This document shows positions 1 to 9,383 of a stretch of DNA of 51,940 nt, one piece after another. Below the pieces are notes generated by a model. It worked only from the letters and a program-made list of their open reading frames with translations. It was not told where the DNA came from and did no database searches. Every line of letters starts with the position of its first letter. The stretch's first letter is position 1. The position numbers were made by a program, and so were the translations under genes. Origin of the DNA: Fidelibacterota bacterium (lineage in GTDB: Bacteria; Fidelibacterota; Marinisomatia; Marinisomatales; TCS55); contig JACNKN010000029.1 in assembly GCA_014382015.1 (NCBI GenBank), positions 1 to 51,940 of the forward strand. The letters run 5' to 3'.

Positions 1-1214
1 GTAATCCCGCCGCCGCCATATACTGTCCTTCCTGTGCGGGTGGAAAAGGGCGGGCGAAGTTTTTTCAGTGAATCTAATTTTGCTTCACGGTTTTCTTCAT
101 AAAGCTCCCTGTAATAATCCTCATGATTCCCATTATCAAATGGACGCTGAATCAATCTTCCGCTGGGTGTGTAATATTGAGCAATGGTTACGCGAATGGC
201 TGAGCCGTCACCGAGGTCTGCCTGGCGCTGTACTAATCCTTTCCCGAAGCTGGTTTCTCCTACCACCAATCCCCGATCCAGATCTTGAATTGCCCCCGCC
301 ACAATCTCACTGGCGCTTGCAGAGCCCCTGTTGATTAACAACACAACTGAAAACTCTCCATTTCCTTTATAAGGAGCAGCAATAAAAACCTGTTTTATCT
401 TTTTATCTCTTCCTTTTGTATATACCAAAGTATCTTTCTGTGTAATGAAAATATTGGCGACTTCGGCGGCTTGTTCCAATATACCGCCACTATTGTTCCT
501 AAGATCTAAAATCATGCGATTCATGCCCTGGCTTATTAGCTTATCTATTGCCTTGCGGACTTCGGGGCCTGACTTTGTAGAAAACCGGGTCAACCAAACA
601 TAGCCGGTGCGTTCGTCCAACATGATGCTGGCGCGGACACTATACAATGGAATATCCGCACGAACAATTGTAACATCAAATGGATCCTCGCCTATTCTTC
701 CAACCTTTAAGTCAACGCGAGTGCCTTTTTTCCCCCGTAGCTTTTTATATACATCTTCCCGCTCAATTCCTTTTGCATTTTTACCGTCAATTTCTATTAT
801 CCAGTCTCCTGCTTGAAGTCCTGCTTTCTCGGAAGGACCCCCAATCACCGGTGCAATGACTGTTATATAGTTATTCAAAATGTCAAATTCAATACCAATC
901 CCCTGAAATTCTCCCTTGAATAATTCATTGATATTTTTTTGATCTTTCGCTGAAATAAATACAGAGTGGGGGTCTAACTGGTCCATGATTCCATGAAAAG
1001 CACCGTCCATAAGTGATTCCATATCCACATCTTCGTAATAAAGTTGGTTCACAAAATACAGAATTTGGTTCATAACTTTGAACTTGCTTTCAATAATCGA
1101 ATATGAATTATTCTGTTTTGAATAGATAGCCTGTGATAAAGGAAGCGCAATAAATATCCCCACGGCAATACCGGTTAATAACGTGGATCTGGTTGAAAAA
1201 TTAAATCGTCTCAT
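1..1214 (-). CDS. S41 family C-terminal processing protease (3' end beyond window)
   Basis: A periplasmic, membrane-anchored serine protease of the CtpA/Prc family, which trims or degrades envelope proteins from their C-termini. About 404 residues are visible. The ATG is at 1212-1214 and the C-terminus is cut by the window edge. A hydrophobic anchor covers residues 11-29, a PDZ domain about 100-190 (FQGIGIEF, GDWIIEIDG), and the peptidase core follows. The catalytic dyad is visible: Ser300 in GSASASEIVAGA and Lys325 in TSFGKGLVQ, 25 residues apart as is normal for this family. The gene lies 16 bp downstream of an outer-membrane protein gene on the same strand, so the two are probably co-transcribed. 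Family assignment is very secure; the substrate is unknown. Confidence 0.95.
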   Translation of the reverse strand, partial: MRRFNFSTRSTLLTGIAVGIFIALPLSQAIYSKQNNSYSIIESKFKVMNQILYFVNQLYYEDVDMESLMDGAFHGIMDQLDPHSVFISAKDQKNINELFKGEFQGIGIEFDILNNYITVIAPVIGGPSEKAGLQAGDWIIEIDGKNAKGIEREDVYKKLRGKKGTRVDLKVGRIGEDPFDVTIVRADIPLYSVRASIMLDERTGYVWLTRFSTKSGPEVRKAIDKLISQGMNRMILDLRNNSGGILEQAAEVANIFITQKDTLVYTKGRDKKIKQVFIAAPYKGNGEFSVVLLINRGSASASEIVAGAIQDLDRGLVVGETSFGKGLVQRQADLGDGSAIRVTIAQYYTPSGRLIQRPFDNGNHEDYYRELYEENREAKLDSLKKLRPPFSTRTGRTVYGGGGI

Positions 1215-1230
1215 CAAAGCTAAGGTAAAA

Positions 1231-2139
1231 TTATAATCCGAAATAAATAACCGTGCGCAGTGTAAATCCTTGAAGGGCCGATTTCGGAGAATCGTTAATG
1301 GGAATATGTCCGTTAAGTTTCCACTTTCCGTTTCCGATTGTGCCTTTATTATACCCTGCGCTGATTCGTAACCCCATCCTATCAAGGAATTGCCACTTCA
1401 CGGCGATGTAAGGCTGAAAATTAAAAAATGTACCGCTGAGCTCGGTCATTGTACCATTAATATTAATGGGTCGTAAGCCATTTGTGCGGTATGCATTGGC
1501 CGCATCCTGATGTGTTCGTCCTAAAGTATCTATTTCTACCAAAACACTGTTGTCTTCAATATAACCATACATGTTTTTACTAAAGTTTGACCATTTTGGT
1601 GTCCCTATATGCTGATCAACCGAAATCGTGTACCGACCAATCCCCATCAAGGCGCCGGCCATTACCTCCAAATCTCTATACACCGGTAAAACATATTCAA
1701 TCGTCATGGCGCCCATTAAAAAATTTAGCCGTGCTTTTACAGATAGATTTTCGGAAAATGTATATAGGGTGTCTCCCTTGTCTTCTTTCCCAAAAACAGG
1801 TTTTTGGTAGCCAACCGAATCATCCCTGTTAATAAACATTTTGATATCAAAAACATTACTCACTTGGGCGGCGCCCAGCCCCGCATACCCCCCCAATCGC
1901 CAAGGACCTGACATTTGCGCAAACCCTTCTCCTCCATGAAAAACCAGCGGACGGGAGGAAAGATCTTTTACATTCAACCCAAGCTCGTTTAAAATGTGTT
2001 CCCCTGGGACTGAATCTAATACCATATACATGGTGCTGAATCCAATGCCGCCACCATAGGCAGTTTCTGTTGGGTATATGTCCCCCTGGGCGTTCGCCAG
2101 GGATACAGTGAACAGGAGTATTGTAATAATTTTATTCAT
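1231..2139 (-). CDS. Putative outer-membrane beta-barrel protein, unknown function
   Basis: I do not recognise the family. The best start is the ATG at 2137-2139, because it gives a clean signal peptide (MNKIITILLFTVSLANA, cleavage before QGD); a start 24 bases further upstream would bury it. The mature protein of about 285 residues has alternating polar and aromatic stretches, many Gly/Tyr-rich turns (GGYAGLGAAQVS, GLRISAGYNKG) and an amphipathic aromatic C-terminus (RTVIYFGL), all typical of an outer-membrane barrel. It sits directly upstream of the S41 protease, probably in one transcript, so it might be a partner or substrate; that link is inference. No Shine-Dalgarno sequence is obvious. 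Confidence 0.6.
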   Translation of the reverse strand: MNKIITILLFTVSLANAQGDIYPTETAYGGGIGFSTMYMVLDSVPGEHILNELGLNVKDLSSRPLVFHGGEGFAQMSGPWRLGGYAGLGAAQVSNVFDIKMFINRDDSVGYQKPVFGKEDKGDTLYTFSENLSVKARLNFLMGAMTIEYVLPVYRDLEVMAGALMGIGRYTISVDQHIGTPKWSNFSKNMYGYIEDNSVLVEIDTLGRTHQDAANAYRTNGLRPININGTMTELSGTFFNFQPYIAVKWQFLDRMGLRISAGYNKGTIGNGKWKLNGHIPINDSPKSALQGFTLRTVIYFGL

Positions 2140-2358
2140 TAAGACTAAATTGCCGGTAAACAATGAGCATTCAATTTATTCAGTATGCCTTGAATATGGA
2201 AAGATAATTGTGATTTTTCCTTTAGAATTTATCTGGCCTTTTTCTTGATATATTCGACGGTGAACACCTATATTTGAAGGAACCTGTAGGTAAGGGTATT
2301 CATATTATCGTAATAACGTCTCCAATTTTATCCATTTTAACCGTCTGGAAAAAGCTTA

Positions 2359-4656
2359 GTGTCAATTAGGTTTCCAGTCTGTCTATTCACTTTCACCTGT
2401 GGAATACTGGTGGCTGGGAATCTTTTTGTTTTTGGGACACTCGACCTAAACAATAATGGTAAAAGTGAAATTTTACTTTTGGGTGGGTTGTCCAACCAAT
2501 TAGAGTATGTGGAATTGGACGATGATGGCAGCCACCATTTATTGTGGGCATATTCACCGCAGGGCAACGCCAGGGTTACCGATGCAAGGTTTCATGATTT
2601 AAATCATGACGGCAAAGAAGAATTGATTATTGTCCTGCAATCCAACAACAATCACTGGTTAAATGTTTTTGAGTGGAATGGAAAGACCTTTTCATCTAAT
2701 CCAAAATCGATTGAAAATGGCGATGGAAAGGCTGATAAAATTCGTCCGGGGAATCTGGCGGGGTCTGGAAATGTTTTTGCTGTTTCAATGTCCACACCCA
2801 CCCGAAGCGCAGAACTGTTTTCTCTTATTCTGGAGGATGGGAATCTTCGCAAATCGAATAGTCAAACTATTTCAGCTGCGTTGGTGAATAATGGCTATGG
2901 CCCTGTTTATGTGGGAATTTTTTCAAGCGATCGTGAGTCGTTTGCTGCTCTCATGAGTCCGGAGGGCGACGGTCTTAAAACAAGTGTGTTTTCAGCATCA
3001 AATCCAGGAGAAGAGCTTGCATCGGATCTCTTAGTTATGAACGGGGCTCGAGTTATTTTAAGCCAGTATATCCAGCCTTTTGATGAAAATAAAGATGGGG
3101 TGGATGAACTTCTTGTCCCATTTGAAACCGGCGAGGTTTATGCCCTCGCTTTTTCTGAAAGTGGGCTTACGTTTACTGAAAGTAAATTAAGTCAGGCCGA
3201 TTTGTTTAAAATGAAATCTTCCGCAGGCGAGGTGGAAATTAATCGCACAATCTTGGCGCGGATAGAAAACGGTCTTTATGATTCTATCCTAAAAACTGAC
3301 CGGAATAATGTTCCGGATTCTCTTCTTTTTCTCGTTACAGATACACTCATGTTGGGCGACACGCTAAATATATTCATTCTTCCTGATTCAATATCAGATT
3401 TCTACAGTTTTAATTGGCGCGCTGTCCCCCCAGACAAAATGCATTTTAATCCAACCGATTATAAAATTGAATGGGTTCCAACCCGGGATCATATTGGTGT
3501 CGTGGATGCATCTTATGGATTAAGCATCCGGATAAAAGAAGAATTGCTCAGCGGCGAGGATGATTTTGGAGATACTCACCGCATGCATCCCATTTTACAA
3601 ACCATAGATTCTTCTCTTGTTATTTTGGTGAGCGATACAATCGTTCCGCCTAAACCGTTTGTTTTGGTGCCTTCGCGCTTTCATCGAATTAATATTTCTA
3701 CCGCGGATATCGATGAAAATGACCGATTCGTATTTGAAGGGGAAACGCCTTTTGGCACAAGCAGTATAAACACGGGGGGTGTTATTTCAATCGGGGTGTC
3801 CGCTGATCTTAGTACAATTAAACAAGATAAAACCTCTGCTTTCAATTTTAAATCTTCTTCGGATATGCCAGATTCAATTGTGACTTTATCTTTAATTCAT
3901 GATTTAGATAGTAATATTCTTTATATGTCGATTTTTCCTCCAAGAGATACCGTCCCCCAATCGTTTGATCCTGAGGGCTTAAGCCCGGGCCTTTACAAAT
4001 TCCCTGAATATTTCTTTGAAGGGTTTCCTTCTACCTTGAGTTTGGATTCAACCCCCAGTGGACAGTTAAATATTTTATCTTCAGACCAAGAAATATCTGG
4101 TACAATTTCCCTGTCTTCTCCACTTCATAGCCAGGATCATGAGTTGACCCTTTCATATTTTGGCGGTCGTCCCTACGCTATTCGAGGTGATATTAATGTA
4201 AAAGAAAATGGGTCCCAAAAAACAATTACTGAAATTGACTTTGAATCTTCCTTTATTCCCCAATTGATTGATGCGTGGCTCACGCCAGTCAGTCGAGATA
4301 CGTTTGTGTTTCATACTGATTCTATTCCGGATACATTAAAAGCCAATACTAATTTTCATTCTTTTTATGCGCCGGCGACCGTGCTCAAAGAAAAAATCTC
4401 AATTGAAGAGACTGTGGTAAGCGATCAGTCTCCAGCCGTTAAGGTGGAAGCGGAAATGCAACCCCCTACGGTTGAAATTCCTACAATCGATTCTACAGAT
4501 ATTCAAACTACGGTTTTTGATTCTGTGGTTACTGTACCCGTTGATTCTATAGATACTTCTGTTGATACTCTTTCAATTGCACCCCCGGAGACTCTTCCTG
4601 TCTCATCTGATTCAATTAAAACAGATGCTCCCATTGCGTCTCCGGACAGCACATGA
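2359..4656 (+). CDS. Large secreted FG-GAP/VCBS-type repeat protein (first of a tandem pair)
   Basis: A 765-residue exported protein with a GTG start at 2359. An in-frame stop at 2338-2340 leaves no earlier start, and a GGAAAA stretch lies just upstream. Residues 1-20 look like a signal peptide. FG-GAP/VCBS-like calcium-loop motifs are visible at about 28-41 (DLNNNGKSEILL), 80-91 (DLNHDGKEELII) and 242-253 (DENKDGVDELLV), suggesting a partial beta-propeller. Around residues 347-395 is a segment (FYSFNW, then IEWVP) that reappears in the next gene. The last 90 residues are rich in Ser, Thr, Asp and Pro with repeated VDS/DSI units, like a flexible linker. Its stop overlaps the next start by 4 bp (ATGA). 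Function unknown; adhesion or surface display is a guess. Confidence 0.75.
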   Translation: MSIRFPVCLFTFTCGILVAGNLFVFGTLDLNNNGKSEILLLGGLSNQLEYVELDDDGSHHLLWAYSPQGNARVTDARFHDLNHDGKEELIIVLQSNNNHWLNVFEWNGKTFSSNPKSIENGDGKADKIRPGNLAGSGNVFAVSMSTPTRSAELFSLILEDGNLRKSNSQTISAALVNNGYGPVYVGIFSSDRESFAALMSPEGDGLKTSVFSASNPGEELASDLLVMNGARVILSQYIQPFDENKDGVDELLVPFETGEVYALAFSESGLTFTESKLSQADLFKMKSSAGEVEINRTILARIENGLYDSILKTDRNNVPDSLLFLVTDTLMLGDTLNIFILPDSISDFYSFNWRAVPPDKMHFNPTDYKIEWVPTRDHIGVVDASYGLSIRIKEELLSGEDDFGDTHRMHPILQTIDSSLVILVSDTIVPPKPFVLVPSRFHRINISTADIDENDRFVFEGETPFGTSSINTGGVISIGVSADLSTIKQDKTSAFNFKSSSDMPDSIVTLSLIHDLDSNILYMSIFPPRDTVPQSFDPEGLSPGLYKFPEYFFEGFPSTLSLDSTPSGQLNILSSDQEISGTISLSSPLHSQDHELTLSYFGGRPYAIRGDINVKENGSQKTITEIDFESSFIPQLIDAWLTPVSRDTFVFHTDSIPDTLKANTNFHSFYAPATVLKEKISIEETVVSDQSPAVKVEAEMQPPTVEIPTIDSTDIQTTVFDSVVTVPVDSIDTSVDTLSIAPPETLPVSSDSIKTDAPIASPDST

Positions 4657-7600
4657 AAATCCAAAAGCAAGCATTCATATTCATGGTAACTATGTGTTGT
4701 CTTTTTTCTCAGGGGATGAAAATAATTCACATGGAAGGTACTTATGATCTTGATGGAGATGGATTGCAGGAATTTGCTTCTGTCGAAGAGGGGTACTATG
4801 AAAATAAAAAATTGTCCGTGATTCGGTATTATGAGCTCGACGAAGAGGGATATCAAAAGATGGGCTGGGAACTTGAGGCTCCCGATGGTTTGCTTGGTAA
4901 TTTTGTTGATGTTGAATTGGGCGATTTGGATGGAGATGGTATCCCAGAACTCATCACCGTTTCTAATCTGGCTGAACCCGACCAAGATGAGCTTCTTCAG
5001 CCTATCGCTTTTTATTACTATTGGGCTGGAGAGAGATTTAGTGAGGACGCTGGTAGTGTTTTAAACTTATCGGGTGGTAGAAATTTTGTCCGGGGACATA
5101 ATTTTGTTTTGATGGATTATGATGGTGATATGGATCAAGAGTTGGCTGTTTCGCTTGGAAGTCCTTTGCGCGAAATTGTTATTCTCGATTTAAATGATGA
5201 AGGAGAGTGGGTTGTAATTCAAACGGTAAAACCAAATGGTATGCGTTCCGGGATTGGGGCAATATATGTTACAGCGGTGGATTGGAATCGCGATGGATAT
5301 GATGAAATCATCGTTGTGTCCCCAGAAGGCGACGTACTTCGGACACAACCTTTTTACAATATTGGATCTGAGTTAGTGATGGGCGATGGTCAAGAAACGC
5401 CCATTCCTGGATTAGATGGTTTAATTCCAACGGCTATCTCTATAACCGACTGGGACAAGGATGGAGCCGCTGATGTTTTGATACCATTTTATAATGGCGA
5501 CATTGTATCCATGACTCTTACGGATGATTACCTCTCAATCGAAAAATTACCCATAGAAGGTGGTCCTTTGTCGGAAATGCGTGTAGCCGATTTTAATCAA
5601 GATTCTTATGATGATATTCTTTTGGTGTCTGGAGATATGAATATTTTGACTCTGGCGTCTGGAAGTATTGATGGCCTTATTGAGCCGTTTGATTATTTTA
5701 CTCTGGAAGATGAAAGTGTTCGGGGGGCACAAATTTTTTCAGTACTTCCAAATGTAGTTCTGGGTATTTATTCCGGATCGGTTATCGCTGCCGGTTGGGA
5801 TGGTTATGAAACTGTTCTCTTTTTAACAGACCTTGGGCATGGACCAGTGCCGACTATACCCGAAGTTTCCGGTGTTATGGCTCAGGAAGAAGATGTGCTG
5901 GATGTTTTTCCTCATATTCCAAAAGAAGAAATATCTCTTCCGAGAATTCCAAAGCCACTGGAAACGATGGGGCAACCTCTTCCGAAAGGCATTCTTCCTC
6001 GCCATGTCTTGACTGTAAACCAATCCTTCGCATATACTCTTCCGGAAGAAGAAAAAAAAGAATTTTATAGTTTCCGATGGCTACAGCCACCACCCAGGGG
6101 GATGTTCTTTCACTATGATTCCCGATCTATTCGTTGGGTTCCCAGCGATATTCAGTTAGGGGCATATAAGTTGGCTTATCACGTGGAAAGAAAGTTGGGT
6201 GAAGACGTCACCCCCATGACAACAAAAGAAGATTCTCTTTTAACATATAAAGTGGTGCCCAATCTAGAGGGAGATGATGAGCGGCTCTGGATATATGTTA
6301 ACGACCCACCGGTTTTTGTTTCAGAGCCGTTAGGAACCGAATTTGTTGCAGGTGACACTTTTGTTTATAAACCTATTGTCTTTGATCGAAACCCGGATGT
6401 GTCACTAAGCTACCAGCTTGAGGCTTCACCGAATGGAATGATCCTTGACGCAAACGGTCTTTTAACCTGGCAAACAGATTCTTCTCATATTGATGTTTAT
6501 GATGTTAGGTTGGTGGTTAGTGATGGTTTTGATCGAGCTGTCCAAAGTTTTTCTTTGTTTGCCCGAGCCGGGGTTAAAATTTTATCCGAGGCGCCCAAGA
6601 ATGCTTCAATAGATGATCTTTATCGATATAAAGTAGATATTTGGCGGCCCGATTTAGAGCATATTCTTAATTTTAGTCTGATTGAAAACCCCGATGGTAT
6701 GATCATCGATGCGTCCGGTGTAATTACCTGGACACCGGGAATTACACAAATTGATACCCAACGATTTGTTGTAAAAGTAAACCACGGGATTGCCGTAGAC
6801 TCCCAGCAAGTAAATCTCTTTGTTAACCATCCACCTGTCGTTGAAGCGGGTCCCCTGAAAATGAATGTCATTAATCTTGGGGAAGAATATAGATTTCAGC
6901 TAGTTGTTTCGGACCCCAATATGACTGATGATTTAATCTTTGTTGCCCACGAAATGCCTGTGGGGATGCGGATGGATCCATATAGCGGTATGATTGTTTG
7001 GGAACCTTCGCGAAAAAATATAGATTTTTCACACCTAATGATTGAGGTTGGCGATGGGCGCACAACCCGACTCATTGAAGCAGATTATTTTGTGAATGCA
7101 CCCATTAATATTGTCTCCATTCCCACAATGCAGGGAACGGTGGGCCAAACATATCAATATCAAATTATGACTTCTGATATGAACCGGGGTGCTTTGCTTC
7201 CGTATGATGAAGTTGTTCCTTTAGAAGTCACTGAAAATTATCGTATATATTCTATTCAAATCAGCGATGATGTGTATATGGAAAACATTGATCGCTATCT
7301 TATGGACTGGAAAAACGCTGAAACCGTTTATTTGACTGAATCAGATCTTTTAGATACTCTATCCCTGGAAGTGTCTCGTTTAAATTTAAAAAAATATGTC
7401 CATTCTATTTTTTGGGAAAAGGAGCGTTTAAATATTATTGTTGAATCTGTGGATGACCGCGCCGTTGCGATTAAAGATATCCTCTGGGAGTTTTTTCAGG
7501 GGAACAGGGGGCGTCCACCAAAAGTCATGGCCAGAAAACTCAGTACTGTAAAATATACATTATTGGAATTTCCTGACGGCATGGAGGTTGATGAATATAC

Positions 7601-8333
7601 GGGTACATTGTCCTGGACCCCCACCACCGAACAGGTTGATAAACAACGTGTGTCATATCTTGTTTCGGATGGGTACACAAAAGATGAACAATCGTTTGAT
7701 ATTTATGTTAACCATCCGCCTGTAATTGTTTCCAATGCGCCCGTATCTGCCATGGTTGGAGAGGTCTTTAAATACCATCTTCAGGTAGAAGATAAAAACG
7801 AAGATGCTGATTTGTTATTTACGTTGCTCAAGGCTCCCCATGGAATGCAAATGAGCAAAAAGGGCAAGGTTGTTTGGATACCAAAGTCCGCACAAATAAA
7901 CAATAATAGTTTTACTGTTCAAGTGTCAGATGGATATCAAAACGACACACAGGGCAGCAAAATATTTGTTAATATAAATCCTAATATTATTTCCACCCCT
8001 CGGCCGGTTGCACTTACGGGACATTTGTATAAATATCGAATTGTGGCTGAGGATTTAAATAAAGACCCAGTGGTATATAAAGCTGTTAAGCTTCCAAAGT
8101 ATTCTACATTTAATCGAAAAACGGGAATCTTGGCCTGGAAGCCACGGCCCAATCAACGCGGCCCAAATGACATTATTTTAATTGCCATGGATGATCGGGG
8201 CGCTGTGGCGTCACATGAATTTCAAATCCACGTGTTTGAAGATCCAAGTGCACGACAAATGATTAATACCGGCTGGCCTCTGTTGTTATCGTTTGTGGGG
8301 ATTATGTTTGCCTGGGGTTTGTCTCAGATTTAA
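4653..8333 (+). CDS. Giant secreted FG-GAP plus Ig-like/cadherin-like repeat protein with C-terminal membrane segment
   Basis: A 1226-residue protein translationally coupled to the preceding gene. Residues 1-20 are a signal peptide. The first 330 residues hold about six FG-GAP/VCBS calcium-loop motifs (DLDGDGLQEF, DLDGDGIPELI, DYDGDMDQEL, DWNRDGYDEIIV, DWDKDGAADVLI, DFNQDSYDDILL), enough for a propeller. A middle segment near residue 470 (FYSFRW, then IRWVP) matches the preceding protein. From about 560 to 1190 are repeated Ig-like modules of the He_PIG/cadherin-like type, each with an N(H/D)PPV opening, a GMxxD-type turn, a (L/I)xW(T/V/K)P motif and a VSDG ending. The C-terminus (about 1206-1226) is a hydrophobic helix with no charged tail, suggesting inner-membrane or secretion-signal anchoring. 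Likely a surface or periplasmic scaffold; ligand unknown. Confidence 0.75.
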   Translation: MKIQKQAFIFMVTMCCLFSQGMKIIHMEGTYDLDGDGLQEFASVEEGYYENKKLSVIRYYELDEEGYQKMGWELEAPDGLLGNFVDVELGDLDGDGIPELITVSNLAEPDQDELLQPIAFYYYWAGERFSEDAGSVLNLSGGRNFVRGHNFVLMDYDGDMDQELAVSLGSPLREIVILDLNDEGEWVVIQTVKPNGMRSGIGAIYVTAVDWNRDGYDEIIVVSPEGDVLRTQPFYNIGSELVMGDGQETPIPGLDGLIPTAISITDWDKDGAADVLIPFYNGDIVSMTLTDDYLSIEKLPIEGGPLSEMRVADFNQDSYDDILLVSGDMNILTLASGSIDGLIEPFDYFTLEDESVRGAQIFSVLPNVVLGIYSGSVIAAGWDGYETVLFLTDLGHGPVPTIPEVSGVMAQEEDVLDVFPHIPKEEISLPRIPKPLETMGQPLPKGILPRHVLTVNQSFAYTLPEEEKKEFYSFRWLQPPPRGMFFHYDSRSIRWVPSDIQLGAYKLAYHVERKLGEDVTPMTTKEDSLLTYKVVPNLEGDDERLWIYVNDPPVFVSEPLGTEFVAGDTFVYKPIVFDRNPDVSLSYQLEASPNGMILDANGLLTWQTDSSHIDVYDVRLVVSDGFDRAVQSFSLFARAGVKILSEAPKNASIDDLYRYKVDIWRPDLEHILNFSLIENPDGMIIDASGVITWTPGITQIDTQRFVVKVNHGIAVDSQQVNLFVNHPPVVEAGPLKMNVINLGEEYRFQLVVSDPNMTDDLIFVAHEMPVGMRMDPYSGMIVWEPSRKNIDFSHLMIEVGDGRTTRLIEADYFVNAPINIVSIPTMQGTVGQTYQYQIMTSDMNRGALLPYDEVVPLEVTENYRIYSIQISDDVYMENIDRYLMDWKNAETVYLTESDLLDTLSLEVSRLNLKKYVHSIFWEKERLNIIVESVDDRAVAIKDILWEFFQGNRGRPPKVMARKLSTVKYTLLEFPDGMEVDEYTGTLSWTPTTEQVDKQRVSYLVSDGYTKDEQSFDIYVNHPPVIVSNAPVSAMVGEVFKYHLQVEDKNEDADLLFTLLKAPHGMQMSKKGKVVWIPKSAQINNNSFTVQVSDGYQNDTQGSKIFVNINPNIISTPRPVALTGHLYKYRIVAEDLNKDPVVYKAVKLPKYSTFNRKTGILAWKPRPNQRGPNDIILIAMDDRGAVASHEFQIHVFEDPSARQMINTGWPLLLSFVGIMFAWGLSQI

Positions 8334-8336
8334 AAA

Positions 8337-8362
8337 TAGATATTATTTCAGAATAATATCTA
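8337..8362. terminator. Putative terminator hairpin between convergent genes
   Basis: An 11-bp inverted repeat with a four-base loop (TCAG) joins the end of the giant surface protein gene and the stop codon of lpxK. On the minus strand it is followed by TATTTTTAAA, so it could end the lpxK operon. The stem is almost entirely A/T, so it may be weak. The lpxK stop codon lies inside the left arm. Confidence 0.45.
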
Positions 8363-9383
8363 ATAATCTCTTTTCTGCTTTTTGATTGAGTTTAAACTCA
8401 ACTCCTATACTGTATATTTCAAGTTTAGATAAGTCCAATTGAGTCAATTTGACCATATCTTTTTCGGTTGTTACAATAAAATCTGCATCCGATTGTGAAA
8501 GCCTTTTTTGGGCGCTTTCTATATCTGCCTGGGTATAATCATGGTGGTCAATAAACACAAATTCATCTACAATTTTAAATCCGGCACGATGAAGCGTACG
8601 AATAAACCCGCCATGATCTCCAACAGCTGAAAGTGCAAATACTTTTGTTTTTTCCAAGATGTTTTTGTTTCGCCCTTCGGGAGAAATTAATGGTCCGCGT
8701 AACAATATACTTCGAAATGTTGGCACTTTGGAAGCTCTAGCCATAGATCTTAAAAATGGTGCTGGTTTTTTTAAATTTATTTTTGTAAAAATTAATGCGT
8801 TGGCTCGCTTTAGGTGCACCCATGGTTCCCTCAAAAAACCGTATGGGAGCAGCTTGTGGTCCTCTCGCTGATCTTGACTGTTAATTAATACAATGTCAAC
8901 ATCTCTCTCAACTGCCCGGTGTTGAAAGGCATCATCCATGATAATGATATCCGGATTGAATTTGTCTACTAAAAACATGCCGCCCCGATGTCTCTTTTCA
9001 TCCACAACGATCGGAACGCCACTTAATGCATTCGAAATCAATGTGGGTTCATCGCCAAAATTTCGCCAATCTAACACAGGTGTTTTCCCGTCGGTAACAA
9101 GTTGTGTCCCCGCTGTTTTTCGACCATATCCACGACTTAATACGGCCACCATTTTTCCTTTTTTTAACAGAATTTTTGCTAAATATATTACCGCGGGTGT
9201 CTTTCCTGTTCCCCCCGTGGTTATATTGCCAACACTAATAACTTTAGTTGGTAGTTTTCTTGATACAAAAAATCCAACATTATAAAATAAGTTTCTCCAA
9301 AACAATATACCCCAATACAACATTGCCAGCGGAAAAAGGACATATCTTAGCCTAGAGTCTGCGGGTTGGTTCCATCCCGACAC
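8343..9383 (-). CDS. lpxK: Tetraacyldisaccharide 4'-kinase
   Basis: Phosphorylates the 4' position of the lipid A disaccharide precursor at the cytoplasmic face of the inner membrane, using ATP. At 346 residues the length fits the family. An N-terminal membrane-associating helix lies at about 12-38. The LpxK P-loop GNITTGGTGKT (residues 52-62) is followed by the conserved VLSRGYGRK and by DEPxL and DDAFQHR-type motifs (FGDEPTL, MDDAFQHRAVERD). It is the last gene of a five-gene minus-strand operon, and its start overlaps the upstream acyltransferase gene by 32 bp. A shorter start at Met21 is possible, because LpxK proteins often begin near this point. Together with lpxB this shows the cell makes lipid A. 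Confidence 0.95.
   Translation of the reverse strand: MSGWNQPADSRLRYVLFPLAMLYWGILFWRNLFYNVGFFVSRKLPTKVISVGNITTGGTGKTPAVIYLAKILLKKGKMVAVLSRGYGRKTAGTQLVTDGKTPVLDWRNFGDEPTLISNALSGVPIVVDEKRHRGGMFLVDKFNPDIIIMDDAFQHRAVERDVDIVLINSQDQREDHKLLPYGFLREPWVHLKRANALIFTKINLKKPAPFLRSMARASKVPTFRSILLRGPLISPEGRNKNILEKTKVFALSAVGDHGGFIRTLHRAGFKIVDEFVFIDHHDYTQADIESAQKRLSQSDADFIVTTEKDMVKLTQLDLSKLEIYSIGVEFKLNQKAEKRLLDIILK

Noticed and set aside
4503-4985. 160-residue open frame on the minus strand across the junction of the two surface protein genes
   Set aside because: Antisense to two well-supported genes with signal peptide and repeats; low-complexity translation without motifs.
6180-8234. CACGTG hexamers at 6180 and 8229 as further parS sites
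   Set aside because: Flanks do not match the parS palindrome; only the hexamer core is present.
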